A stretch of 64,000 nt of DNA from Parasponia andersonii (lineage: Eukaryota; Streptophyta; Magnoliopsida; Rosales; Cannabaceae). The notes under the pieces are model-generated. The model worked only from the letters and a program-made list of their open reading frames with translations, had not been told where the DNA came from and did no database searches. Of the stretch, positions 50,406 through 61,556 are shown piece by piece. Both the position numbers and the translations under genes were made by a program. Numbering within the stretch: position 1 is the first letter of the stretch; each line of letters begins with the position of its first letter. The DNA is taken from assembly GCA_002914805.1 (NCBI GenBank), contig JXTB01000107.1, positions 49,318 to 113,317 of the forward strand, given 5' to 3'.

Positions 50406-50693
50406 ATGTCATCAATAATTATAATAATATTATATAATAACGTTGGGAAAAGAATGAAGGTTCTTGGAATTGGAATGGAAAGAGAACGATCAAGATACAT
50501 TATGGTTGAACCGAGCATAACTTTCAACCAATTAATAGATGAGATATATGAAAGTACAGAAATCGACAAGAATGCCTTTGACATAGATATTGCTCCAATA
50601 GCTGTAAAAAAGAATAGAGATATGATGGCTTTCATTTGTTGGCAGAAGAAAAACAATATCCTACTATGTGTGACATTAGTAAAAAAGTCATGA
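50406..50693 (+). CDS. MuDR-like transposase N-terminal fragment
   Basis: A 95-codon frame begins MSSIIIIILYNNVGKRMKV and contains PSITFNQLIDEIYEST. This resembles the N-terminal module of plant MuDR-type transposases, a strand-rich PB1-like fold before the catalytic domain. No DDE catalytic region follows, and the frame ends at 50693. It is probably an internally deleted remnant, not an active transposase. The recognition is from memory of the family and is moderate. It lies about 680 bp inside the left terminal repeat, in the expected orientation toward the interior. Confidence 0.55.
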   Translation: MSSIIIIILYNNVGKRMKVLGIGMERERSRYIMVEPSITFNQLIDEIYESTEIDKNAFDIDIAPIAVKKNRDMMAFICWQKKNNILLCVTLVKKS

Positions 50694-50758
50694 AATGTAG
50701 CTTATAACAAAGTATTTGTTTGGGGGTTGATGATAGAGGAAACCTAAGAGAAGATAAT

Positions 50759-50881
50759 GGTGATATATGAGACTCCACCAAAAAAGAAAAGACAATGCTC
50801 AAATTGTGGAATTTATAGACATAATAAAACTTCATGTAAAAATTCTATGATGTACTCAACAAATAGTCTTAGTGTGTCCTA
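50759..50881 (+). pseudogene. MULE-type CCHC zinc-knuckle fragment
   Basis: A frame reads ETPPKKKRQCSNCGIYRHNK and then TSCKN. Its C-x2-C-x4-H-x4-C zinc knuckle preceded by a basic stretch is the usual C-terminal end of plant MULE transposases. It stands only about 65 bp after the MuDR-like N-terminal frame, so the catalytic and SWIM parts between have been deleted. The ATG at 50759 may not be used. Confidence 0.65.
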
Positions 50882-50944
50882 AGTATCATTATTGTCTTTC
50901 TTATCTTTATAATTATGATTTACTATGGTTTATATGAAATTCTG

Positions 50945-52920
50945 TTTAATTTGGTTTATGTCAAATTTTATTTCATTATAGTTAGTATATAGTCGATAGA
51001 CAACTTTGTCTGGAAAGATCTACAATATTGTCTAGTAGATAGACAACTTGTCTGGAAAGTTAGACAAAAGTGTCTATCGGATTGACAGTTTATCTGGAAA
51101 ACTCGACAAAAATGTCTCACAGATGGACAATGTGTATGGAAAGCTAGACAATAATATCTATTCAATAGACAGCTTATTTGAAAAGCTAGACAAACGTGTC
51201 TATCAGATAGACAACATGTATAGAGAGTTAGACAACTCGTGTCTAATAGCTAGACTCCTTGTTTGGAAAGAACAAAGTTGTGACTAAGTTTCTAGTTGTA
51301 ATCCCTAGCTAAAAAAAAGTTTCTAATTGTAATGACAACATATTCTTATTATAGTCGTGATGATAATTCAAAACTCACTCATTTTGTAATTTAATATTTT
51401 TATTACTCAATACACATAGTTATTGAGTTTGTAATTTTGAAGAACAAAATTGGGACTCAGTTACCAATACTAATAGTGACATATTTTCATTATAATAGCG
51501 ATGATAATTCAAAACTGACTAATTTTATAACTTAATATAATATACTTATTATATATTACACCTAGTTATTGAGTTTGTAATTGTAAAGAATAAAGTTGTG
51601 ACTAAGTTTCTAATAGTAATGAAAAAAGTAATGAGTAAGTTTACAAAACTCACTAATTTTGTAATTATATTTTATTTAATTTAGTTTATGTCAAATTTTA
51701 TTTCATTATAGTTAGTACATAGTCAATAGATAACTTGTCTGGAAAGTTCAACAATATTATATAACAGCTAAAGAATGTGTCTGGAAAATGAGACAATGGT
51801 GTCTAACTGATAGACAACTTATCTAGAATACTAGACAAAAATATCTATCAGATAGACAACATGTTTGGAGAGATAGACAACTCTTGTCTAATAGCTAGAC
51901 TCCTTGCTTAGAAAGCTTGAAATTATGACTAAGTTTTCAATAGTAATGATAACATATTCTTATTATAGTAATGATAATAATTCAAAATTGACTGATTTTA
52001 TAATTTGATATACTTATTACTCATTACACATAGTTATTGAGTTTGTAATTTTGAAGAACAAAGTTGTTACTAAGTTTCCATTAGTAATGGTGACATATTT
52101 TCATTATAGTAGCAATGATAATTCAAAACTCATTAATTTTGTAATTTAATATAATGTACTTATTATGTATTACAAATAGTTATTGACTTTGTAATTATAA
52201 GAACAAAATTGTGATAAGTTCCAATAGTAATGATAATATATTTTCATTATATAGTAGCTAAATTTCTAATAGTAATGAACAAAGTAGTGAGTAAGTTTAC
52301 AAAAGTCACTAATTTTATAATTATATTGTATTTAATTTGGTTTATGCCAAATCTTATTTCGTTATAGTTAGTATCTAGTCGATAAACAGCTTGTCTGGCA
52401 AGGTAAACAATAGTATCTACAAGATTGACAACTTGTCTAGGAAGCTAAACAACTTGTGTCTAATAGCTAAACTCCTTGTTTAGAAAGAAGAAAATTGTGA
52501 CCAAATTTCTAATAGTAATGATGACGTATTTTTATTGTAGTAGTGATGATTCAAAACTCACTAAGTTTGTACTTCAATGTACTTATTATTCATTACACTT
52601 AGTTATTGAGTTTGTAATTAGAAATAACAAGGTTGTGACTAAGTTTCCAATAGTAATGGTGACATATTTTCATTATAGTAGTGACTAAGTTTCCAATAAT
52701 ACTGAACAAAATAGTGTCTAAGTTTACAAAAATCACTAATTTTTTAATTATACTATATTTAATTTGGTTTATGTCAAATTTTAGCTCATTATACTTAGTG
52801 TCTAGCAAATAGACAACTTATTTAGAAAGCTAAACAATAGAATTTATCAAATAAGCAACTTATCTAAAAAACTAAACAATCGTGTCTTTCGGATAAATAA
52901 CTTGTCTGGGAAGCTAGATA
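50945..52920. repeat. Higher-order tandem repeat in the MULE body
   Basis: The anchor TTTAATTTGGTTTATGTCAA occurs at about 50945, 51675 (variant), 52331 and 52758. Successive spacings are about 730, 656 and 427 bp. Each unit has a block of TAGACA/TGTCT words followed by A+T-rich sequence carrying TTGTGACTAAGTTTC, ATTCAAAACTCACT and AGTTATTGAGTTTGTAATT. Confidence 0.8.
51010..51260. repeat. 42-bp minisatellite
   Basis: About six units. The word CTGGAAAG or a variant recurs at 51010, 51052, 51094, 51136, 51178 and 51220, a spacing of 42. Each unit carries TAGACAACTTGTCT, itself partly inverted. Frames are open on both strands across the array because 42 is a multiple of three. Confidence 0.85.
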
Positions 52921-55054
52921 AAATATTGGGGGGATTAATTTGCAAAAATTTTGTGCAGAGGGACTAAATTACAATTTTTGGGAGACTAGATTGATAGAGA
53001 TTTGAAATTTGGGGACTTATGTGCAATTTTTGAAAAATTGCACAGTCCTATAAAACAGGGCCACGTGCCCTGTCCTTTTCTTTTCTCTCTCTCTTCTCCC
53101 CCGATCTCTCTCTCTCTCTGCGTTTCTCGGCCGGAAGAAGCAGGGGCCGTCGCAGGAGCCGCTCCGGCCGTCGTCTACCCGCGCCACTGACCGGCGTCGA
53201 CTCACCAGACCGTGCTGAAGCTCCGCCGCCCCTCGCCAGCTACCGCCATCGCCTGCAACTCCGAAAATCCTCCAAGTCCCCATTTCGGTTTTTTCGTCAC
53301 CAGCGACGATTCCGGCCACCATTCAACCTCCAACTGGTCCCGTTGGATTTGTCTCATCTCAAGGATGATCACGGTATATATATCTCAACCCCATTTTGCT
53401 TGGATTGAAAGTTGCTATTTTTGGGTATTTCGAGTTTAAGTTTGACTTTTTGATCCGGCCGTTGGATTGAGTTTCTATTGTCATTTTTGGAATGTACTCA
53501 GAAAATAGAGAAGTTTGATATATATATTACCTATATTTGGTGATTGGCACGCAAATCGAGATCGGACGATCAAGATTTACCTCGTTTTGTGTGCCACCGA
53601 CCTGGTGTGGGCCCGGACCTGAATTGGACAAGTTATATGTCTAACCTAGTTATTTTAGGTACTAGGAATTCAGCGAAGAGGTCCATTTGTGGAATTGAAG
53701 CTGCGGTGAGAAGTTGGTTTTTCGCAAGAGGACGATCGAGGGCTTGGAATTGGTTCCTGACCCTCTGGGCGATCGTTAACCACACCTTGAGGATTCGATA
53801 GCGTGATATTACTATTCGAGCGAGGCAGGGATACAATTACCTCTGTTTTATATCGTTTTTGAATAAAAATTATTTTCTGCAACATATGAGAACAAATGTG
53901 ATTTTTGGTTTCTCGAATATCTGTGATGGGAATTGGTTGTATGAGATATATAATGTATTACTCTGAAAATTTTCTGAGTGCAGGTTATTTTGGGTATATT
54001 AAAAATAGGGCTGTTATACTGTCCTTTGTCTATAAAAACCTAGTATGCTGATTTTATTGAAAAACCAGAGCACGATTATTTTAACACTTCATTTCTATAT
54101 TGCACATGTCATAGGATCATACATGAGTACCGTGTTAGCATCGTGGGTTTACAGTGTGGCGCTGCGTGCCCCATCGTTGGTGAAAGTTCGTAAACTCGTG
54201 CGGGGTTTTGTTACTTCTGATTACCTCCCTATTTGGCAAGCGTAGGCAATTTGGTTACCCCTCCAGGTTTGGTAGGCGACACATGGGTGTCCCCTCCGGG
54301 TATGGGCTTTGGTATCAGGTAGGCTGTTAGGCATACTTAGTGCCATCATCCTGGGTTTCCACAGATGAGAGGATGAGAGCTCATGGATATGGGTTGATTT
54401 GTGTCATGTGCATATGAATTGAATAGTTTTGATTACACTGCTTTTTATATATATATATATATATATAGATTTCTGGTTTGGATTGTATATATATGTATGT
54501 TTTGGACTAAACTAACTATGCAGGAATTCCCCATCACTAAAATATTTTCGATCAAGATAATTGTTTTTCCTACTGGACATTTTATGCTCACTTCCCTACC
54601 TTCTTCCTCAGGTGGTGTCCAGTGCGATCTCGGTGATCAAGAGGAGTAAGAGGTTATCTTGATTGCAATTCGTCTCTTGGTAATGATAGAAGTTTGTCGT
54701 CTTGGTGTTTGGATTGTTTGGGTCTTGTATTAGTATTGAACCAAGATTATTGCTTTCTATTTTGTCTGCGAACTTATGTATGCCATTCTGGTATTTGACT
54801 TTTGTTGTGGATGAAAGTGATGCTTAGACTTTTATGTGACTTCGTGATTTTTAATTATTATTCAGTCTATGTTTAATGGTGTATACGAATTATGGGAGTG
54901 GTTCACATGATGGAATTCCGATTATTTTATTTAAATGGACCATTTTTTTTATTTATAAAAACTAGAACTTTTGACACTTTTCAAATAAATCAAAGAATTT
55001 CCCACCTTTGTGAAATTCCCCTTCTGCCACTGGCCCGGGTTTTGGGTCATGACA
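52921..55054 (+). repeat. Truncated solo LTR of the Tekay-like family, opposite orientation
   Basis: Reverse-complement match to the LTRs at 7133 and 14023. It ends GGGTCATGACA at 55054 and starts AAATATTGGGGGGATTAA, about 65 bp short of the expected TGTAAAAACC end. No internal retrotransposon sequence adjoins. Both flanks are TAGACA-type minisatellite, so it sits in the body of the MULE derivative. It carries an (AT)n tract at about 54447-54468. Confidence 0.9.
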
Positions 55055-55876
55055 AATAGTGTGTAAAATATAGATAACTTATCTGAAAAGCTAAACAATA
55101 ATGTTTACCAGATAGACAACTTATCTAGGATGGTAGACAACTTATGTCTAATAGTTAGACTAAGTTAGACATTGTGTCTAGCATGATCGAACAAAATATA
55201 TAAGGATTGATCTTGCTAGACATTATATCTAGTCTAGCGCAATATAAGAAAATCTAATTTTCCAAAAATTTTGAAATAGTTTCCTCTGTTTGTATGACTT
55301 CCCACCAAAATTATTTAATAGCCAATATACATAATTTGACCTTACCATATGGTGCTAGACTAAGGTAAATACTTTGTTCAGTGTGGTGGAGCTAAATAGA
55401 CAAGGAACAATAATACTAGACAGTATGTCTAGAAAAATCTTGGAAGATCTCAACCATACTAGACACCTTGTGAATCTAATTTTTTTAAAAAATTCAAATA
55501 GTTTCCTTCGTTTTTATAACTTCCCTCCAAAACTATTTAACAACCAATATGTATACACTAACCATATCCAAACATTATTCAGAAAAGAAAAATTACTGAA
55601 TTAAATATAAACTTATCATATAGCGCTACACTAAGCTAGACATGATGTCTAGCATGATCAATCTAAGCAGAAAATGCTCGGCCATACTAGACAATATATT
55701 TATCATGGACAATTATAGACAATGTGTCTAGTATAGTTGAGATAATGTCTAGCGACTGAATGACTATAATTGGCCTATGGATCGACAATTATGTCCAGCA
55801 TTATCAATGTAGTATCGAGAGTCTAAATGTACCATTGTTGACACAAGACTTGACAATATTGTCAAGCGTATTCAAT

Positions 55877-56286
55877 AATGTACAATTTGTCGAGTTCTAG
55901 ACAAGTTGTTTAGAAAATTAGACACCCATGCCTATCTTGATCTGAGTTTTTTTCTGTAGTGGATCTCTCCATTTTACAACCTATTTTATAGTTTACAACT
56001 TTTCAAGCTTAAAAAATAGCCAAAATCTTTCTATTTTTCACTATAGTTTCAAGTCCTACTAGAAAACAGTTTGTACTCGATAATGTACAATTTGCCGAGT
56101 TCTAGATAAGTTATCTAAAAAACTAGACACCCTTATTTATCCTGATTTGGGTTTCTTCTTTGTAGCGGACCTCATCGTTTTACAATCCATTTTCCAGTTA
56201 ACAGTTTTTTAAGCTAAAAAATGACCAAAAACTTTCTATTTTTCACTATAGTTTCAAGTTCTACTAGAAAACAACTTTTAATCTAC
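55877..56286. repeat. Tandemly doubled right end of the MULE derivative
   Basis: Two direct copies of about 200 bp lie at 55877-56079 and 56083-56286. Both run from AATGTACAATTTG and GAGTTCTAGA through CTTTCTATTTTTCACTATAG to CTACTAGAAAACA. The outer one forms the terminal repeat. Confidence 0.85.
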
Positions 56287-57279
56287 AAAAATAATCATAA
56301 GTGTTGATGGAGTGGGTTTGATGGGTTACGACTAACGTACTTTCGACGGTATTCGGGGAGTGTGGGGTGGGAATAACCTGTTCCATTAAAAGCATGGGTA
56401 AGTGGAGATGAGAGTTGAAATGAGAGATGGAAGACAAATCGCAATGAAGAAGAAATAGTTATGTGTTTATTTTTATTTTTACTTTTATTTCAATTTTATA
56501 CATGGTCATATATATCATTGTACAAGATCTTTGTTTAAAACGAGTAGTTTTAGCTAAAAAGTATGAAGATGGGTGTAGTGCCTAAAATCAACTATCAAAA
56601 AAAGGCTGTAGACCCAGACCCAATTTCCCTTCTTTACCAGGTCCCATTCATTTTTTTTAAACTTTTAAGTCCCCAAGCTTTTATTTTGTAATAAGTTAGT
56701 CCTTTGCCCCCAATTGCCATTTGAATTTTCGGTTTAAACCCACAAGCACTTGACAACATCACTCACCAAGGGGTATTGATGGTTAATAAACTAAACATTG
56801 GAGCTACACTACTGCAGTATCAATTCTACTCTCCTCTTTGTCTTCACTCTTCAGCTGTGAGCCCCAAAGACTGGGAAAAGGGCAGACCTAATAGGTTTAA
56901 TAGATCAACGATTGGTTCTATCGGCAAAGGTCTTTTAGGTATTTTTTATTATGTGAACAAAGAATACGCCAATGATCTTGCTTTTTGTATTGCCTCTAAA
57001 TTTTTTACCATAATTTCCTTGTGAAAGTTGAGAGCTTAGTGAAGTTATCGGTTAAGTTCTTGGAGTAATCATTTTTTGGTTTATTCCTACAACAAAGATT
57101 CAAATTTGGAGTTTTGGTACCCATTTAACTTTGAGTCTTTATGGGTTATTCTTTGATTTCTTTGGTACCCATTCTTGTTTGATACCCAAATATGTATTTT
57201 TCTTAATAGAGCATAAAAGCTTGTATGTCCATTTTGGTTGTAATAAGTATATGCATATTTTGAGTTACTATTAAATATT
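56287..57279. other. Unassigned stretch with one unrecognised open frame
   Basis: The frame at 56776-57024 (plus, 82 codons) begins MMVNKLNIGATLLQYQFYS and contains SAVSPKDWEKGRPNRFNRST. Its composition is less A+T-biased than the surrounding chance frames. I do not recognise it. It could be an exon or transposon fragment; splice context is unclear. The rest is A+T-rich. Confidence 0.3.
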
Positions 57280-58500
57280 GCTTTGACAAAATAATTTTTG
57301 AGATGTTTTTATTTTATAAAAGATTTGTATCCTATATCTTATTTGTCAAAAATATGTCTTTGTCCACAAAGCATTAAATCAAAATTCTTCTTTCTATTTG
57401 TGAACTTGTGGATAATATTGGTTAAATCTAAAACTTTTTCTTTTAAGGAACTACTTTCATTTTTCAAAGATACACAGATCTGACAAGTCAAAATAACTTT
57501 ATTTTCTTTTGAAAATTTCTTAAGTTCTTTTGATAAAAGATATAATTTCTTCTTGAGAGCACTATTTTTCAAAACAAGACATTTGTAGTTATCATGCAAT
57601 TTAGTAAAATCATCAATCAGCTTATTATATTATAACTTTTCTTCATTACTTTTATTATCAAAATCATCAAGTAAGTCATCATTAAATTCAAGTGATTTTA
57701 CCTCACCATCGATAGCCATAAAGCACATGTTGCCAATTTCCTCTTGAATTTCTTCATTTAATTCACAGTTTCCATTATTAACTCATGTGACCTTCATTTT
57801 CTTTTCTTTCTCCCCATTTTAATTTTTGTTATTGATCATCATGATCTCATAATAAATGAGAAATTTGATAAGTTCTTCTAGAGGAACATTGGTGACGTCT
57901 TTCTCTTCTTGAATAGAAACTACCTCCTTTTGATATACTTTTCTTAAGGTTTTTAGAACCTTTGTTACCATTTCGGTATTGCTATAAGTTTTTCCAAGAG
58001 TGTAAAGATTATTAGTAATGGTAGTAAAGATAATAAATATTTGAGCAATAAATTCATCGCTTTTCATTTCAAATAACTCATAGTCATGCACAAACATACT
58101 AATTTTATTTTCTTTAATTTGACTTGAGTTTTCATATGAGATTTCAAGAATTTTTCATATTTCATATGCACTAGTAGCTATTTGTACACTATTATAAATA
58201 TTTACATCTATAACATATAACAAATAATTAAAAGCACACCAATTCATAGAAAATATGATTTTGTCAAAATCATCATATTCATCCAATTCTTTTTTCAACA
58301 AGTTTATAATTAATTATTTTTCTAGGAATATATGGACTGTGAACAATAATATTCAATAATTCATCATTTATAAATTTAAGAAATTTAAGCATTTTAATTT
58401 TCCAAATATTGTAGTTAATATCATTGAAAAATGTTAGTCTAGTTGAAAATCCCTCATTTGAAAGGTTTTAAAAATTATTTGGGTATGCTATCTCAAGACG
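57280..58500 (-). pseudogene. Copia-type gag (UBN2) remnant
   Basis: On the minus strand from about 58480: a gag N-terminal part (NIWKIKMLKFLKFINDE), then ATSAYEI and LEISYENSSQIKENKISMFV, and a readable frame 58097-57819 (VHDYELFEMKSDEFIAQIF, LGKTYSNTEMVTKVLKTLRK, PLEELIKFLIYYEI). This is the UBN2/gag order of plant Copia elements. Further down are CFMAIDGEVKS and a coiled-coil segment with CVSLKNESSSLKEKVLDLT and FTNRKKNFD (57599-57339). Stops and shifts interrupt it. No protease, integrase or RT follows in this window, so the element is truncated at about 57280. Confidence 0.82.
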
Positions 58501-58526
58501 ATTAAGTCTTTAAAATTGAGTACCAA

Positions 58527-58539
58527 AATCTGATACAAA
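58527..58539 (-). other. Degenerate primer binding site of the Copia remnant
   Basis: TTTGTATCAGATT on the minus strand resembles TTGGTATCAGAGC. It sits just upstream of the gag remnant, where a primer site should be. Confidence 0.5.
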
Positions 58540-58544
58540 TTCTT

Positions 58545-59300
58545 AGCACAAGATTTACTACCCAAAAGGAGAAGTGAATTAGATTTTAAAACTTTTTAAG
58601 AAATTTTTCAACTACGTAAAATCATAGATCACTATTTTTAAATTTTGAAGCTAAGTAAACAATAATAGCAAGCATATAACAATAATATCAAGTATATTAA
58701 ACACACTATATATAAAACACTCAATCAAATAGCTTCCAATAAAGTAATAAGTATAGGGATAGAGAAAATATAAACTCGGGTTTTACAAGGTTTGACAAAC
58801 ACGACGATTTACCTATATCTCTGGCTTAGCCCTTAGCAACTTGCTTTGAGCTTTCTACTATCGGATCAAGATTGTGGGCTTGATCGATCCTTTTACAAAT
58901 AGAGTGAATTCTTCTTAGGCTCACTCATGCCTTTACAATAGTCTTGCCTCCGGCTCTATCATGCCTAACCTTGGATTGTTTTGACTTTTGTGTTAACCTC
59001 ACCTATATAGATTGTTAAGACAATTGTGTCAATATCACTAACTCACGGGTTGTTTAGACTTCAGTTATAACCTCACCTACACTCTAGTTATTTAGACTCA
59101 AGTAGCGATCTTACCTAAATATAGTTTTTTAGACTCTAGTAGCAACCTCATTTAAATCAAGTTATTTATGAATCCGGTGCCAACCTCACCTCACATTCAA
59201 TAGTTTTTCAATAATCAATAGTAAAAACACTCAAGAACTCTCCTGAAAAAGCAATGAATATAATTTTGGCTTAGGAGATTTGAAAACAATACACAATCAA
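58545..59300 (-). repeat. LTR-like sequence upstream of the Copia gag remnant
   Basis: On the minus strand this leads into the primer site. It contains four or five degenerate repeats of about 50-60 bp at 58975-59200 (RYAACCTCACCTA...TTTAGACT words). The 5' limit of the LTR could not be placed; sequence up to about 60300 may belong to it. Confidence 0.45.
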
Positions 59301-60548
59301 TGTTCTAATATTGGTTCAATATGATTTAAAAGTTAATTCAATATAGAAATAGGCTTTTGCATTTTGAAAGTAGTTTGATAATAATTTAGGTTTGTGCCAT
59401 CTCTTTTACAAGTCTTAAAATATCTTTTATTTATAAGCTTATATGAAAACTAGTTGTTTATGACTGTTTGATAAAATTTCTGCCATTTTCGATAGACTGA
59501 AATTGGGTTTTCAGTAAACCAAAAATACTAGCCATTGGTCAGTGTTTTTGCAACAATCATATTTTAACGGTCATATTTTTCTAGTAGCCATTTTCGGTCG
59601 ACCGAGAATCTTGGTCATTTTGGCCATTTCAGCATTTTGGCTATTTTTCAGATTCTGATAGCTTTTGGTATTTTTCAAATTTTGACTTTTAAACTTATTT
59701 TAAATATTTTAAAAGTATTGGAAATCAATTTGAAAAGAATATTTTGGCAATTGCAAATTTGTTTTAGTTTCACAAAGGTATTTAACAATAGTTTAGAAAG
59801 TGTTCATACTAATACATATTTTAGTTTGCAAATAGAAAATCTCTTTTTAATCTATTTCAAATATATTTGTAACTTATTTGAACTTCAAAAATCATATATT
59901 AAAAAATATTTTACCTATTTAAATAAATTATTATATTCTATTTTCAAACATCTATGATAAAATAACCATTTTAAGACTAAGATAATTTGAAAACTCTTTT
60001 GAAACTATGAGCTAATGCAAAGAGAATATATGTTTAATGAACTAAATCAAATACAAGACTAAATATGAAATATACTCTATCTAAGCACGATCTTATATCT
60101 TGATTGTTCATCTGCAAGTTTGATTCTAATAAGTTTCATATGCATCCATCTTCAAGTTTTATTCCTTAATCAACTCGAGTTAGAACTTTTAAAGATATTT
60201 CACTACATACTCAAGTTAAATTATTAGTACTAAATCAAATGTTTGGTATCTTCAAAATAAGAGTAAGATTAAAACCTTAATTGCTCAACAAAAAACACTA
60301 AATATTAAGTGAGAGTATTTTTTTTTTAATTCTTGAGAGTTAGAGAAAAATGCAATTGTTCCTCTTGGGTATATTTGGGATTAAGATTCTAAGTGAGTGT
60401 TGTAAATACTTTGAAGAAAATATTCTCCTTATAGTAAAGATCTGCAACAATTCCGTAGAAATAACCTAAGTTAGGTAAACTACGTAAATTTTGTATATCT
60501 TTTGTTCCATTAATTTCAATATTTATTTCCACTTTATATCATTGCTTT
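59301..60548. other. Unassigned sequence, possibly LTR-derived
   Basis: No gene recognised. The stretch 60355-60583 reads like the promoter-to-end part of a plant Copia LTR on the plus strand (GTGAGTGTTGTAAATACTT, then ...TTAATCCTAACA). The 106-codon frame at 59637-59957 is A+T-rich and unlikely to be real. Confidence 0.35.
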
Positions 60549-60646
60549 CATATTTTTGTATGCATTGGGATGTTAATCCTAACATGGCGATCGGTTCCAT
60601 ATTTTTGTGTCCATTGGGAGGTTATTCCTAATATGGTGATCCTTAT
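60549..60646. repeat. Two-copy tandem duplication, 49 bp
   Basis: CATATTTTTGTATGCATTGG and CATATTTTTGTGTCCATTGG begin 49 bp apart, and both continue with GTTAWTCCTAAYATGGYGATC. Confidence 0.8.
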
Positions 60647-61556
60647 CATACCTCACCAATCCTATATTCCGCTCAAAGCCATAATAAAAATGTCCTATAC
60701 ACGACCGGTTAATTGCGAGAGACCAACTAGCATGATGTTGTTGACCATTGAAAAATGTTGTCCTCGCGCATGAGAAATATTTCATTGTCTCGAGCCGGTA
60801 TAGAATTTATACATAACCCTTTTGGCTAGAAGTAATTTATACATTAATACTGTACTTGTTTGGAATTGAAACCTACTACTATCCTGTTACTATTAATTTG
60901 CCTGTTACTATTAATTTGTCGTCTTTCATAAAGAGTTTCTATACGTGATTGATCAGATACACACAACTTTCAGCCCACGTTTAAATTTATCATTTATTTA
61001 TTTATTTGTCTATTTTACTATTGTTACTATTTTTTATGGCTTAGAACACTTTCACCCAAACCTGAGCTGCAAGTAATGATTCTAGAATTATAGAGCACTA
61101 AAAGCTACTTCGGTTGAGATATTATTGGAGAAGTAAAAAGTATAAGAAATATTAGTTAGTTAGTCATTTTCCAAACTTTCTTCATTGAATTCATGACTTT
61201 ATTATTATTTTTTTTTTGAAATTGAATTCGTGAGTATTGGAGGGTATATATGCTTGTTTTTGAATAATATGGACAATGAACTTGGTCAAGGTTAGTTAAC
61301 TTATTTATATCAGTAAAAGAGCAACTCAAATTATTTGTGGATAGAATATTTATATTACGAAAAGAAAGAAACTTCATCTACAGTGTATTAAATTTAATTA
61401 ATTGCCTTCGGTAAATGGGTAGCTAGACAGATTTTTTAAGACAAACGCTTTTGTTTTTGTCTCCTTAAAAATGGACATGAAAATGAGAGGATATTAAAGT
61501 AGGAGTGAGAGTTATCTCATAAATATATATAATACAACGTTCTAAATTCACTAAAT
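60647..61556. other. A+T-rich spacer
   Basis: No gene recognised. A short duplication CTGTTACTATTAATTTG occurs twice at about 60886-60919. Confidence 0.45.

Larger units (their letters stand above)
49723..56286. mobile_element. Mutator-like (MULE) derivative with repeat-packed body
   Basis: The left end GTAGATTAGAAGTTGTTTTT pairs with the complement of the right end GTAGATTAAAAGTTGTTTTC. The match continues inward through ACTATAGTG, AATAGAAAGTTTTT, GAAGAAACCCARATC and TGTCTAGTTT, over about 190 bp. Inside are a MuDR-like N-terminal frame and a zinc-knuckle frame, with everything between them lost. The remainder is arrays of TAGACA/TGTCTA words, higher-order repeats and a 2.1-kb truncated LTR. 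No clean 9-bp target duplication was found, so the outer limits may be off by some bases. Confidence 0.75.

Noticed and set aside
51000..51280. Regular repeats resembling a CRISPR array
   Set aside because: The units are contiguous 42-bp minisatellite copies with no unique spacers, in a plant nuclear genome.
59637..59957. 106-codon frame
   Set aside because: Almost wholly Phe/Ile/Leu/Asn/Lys from A+T-rich DNA; no domain and no supporting context.
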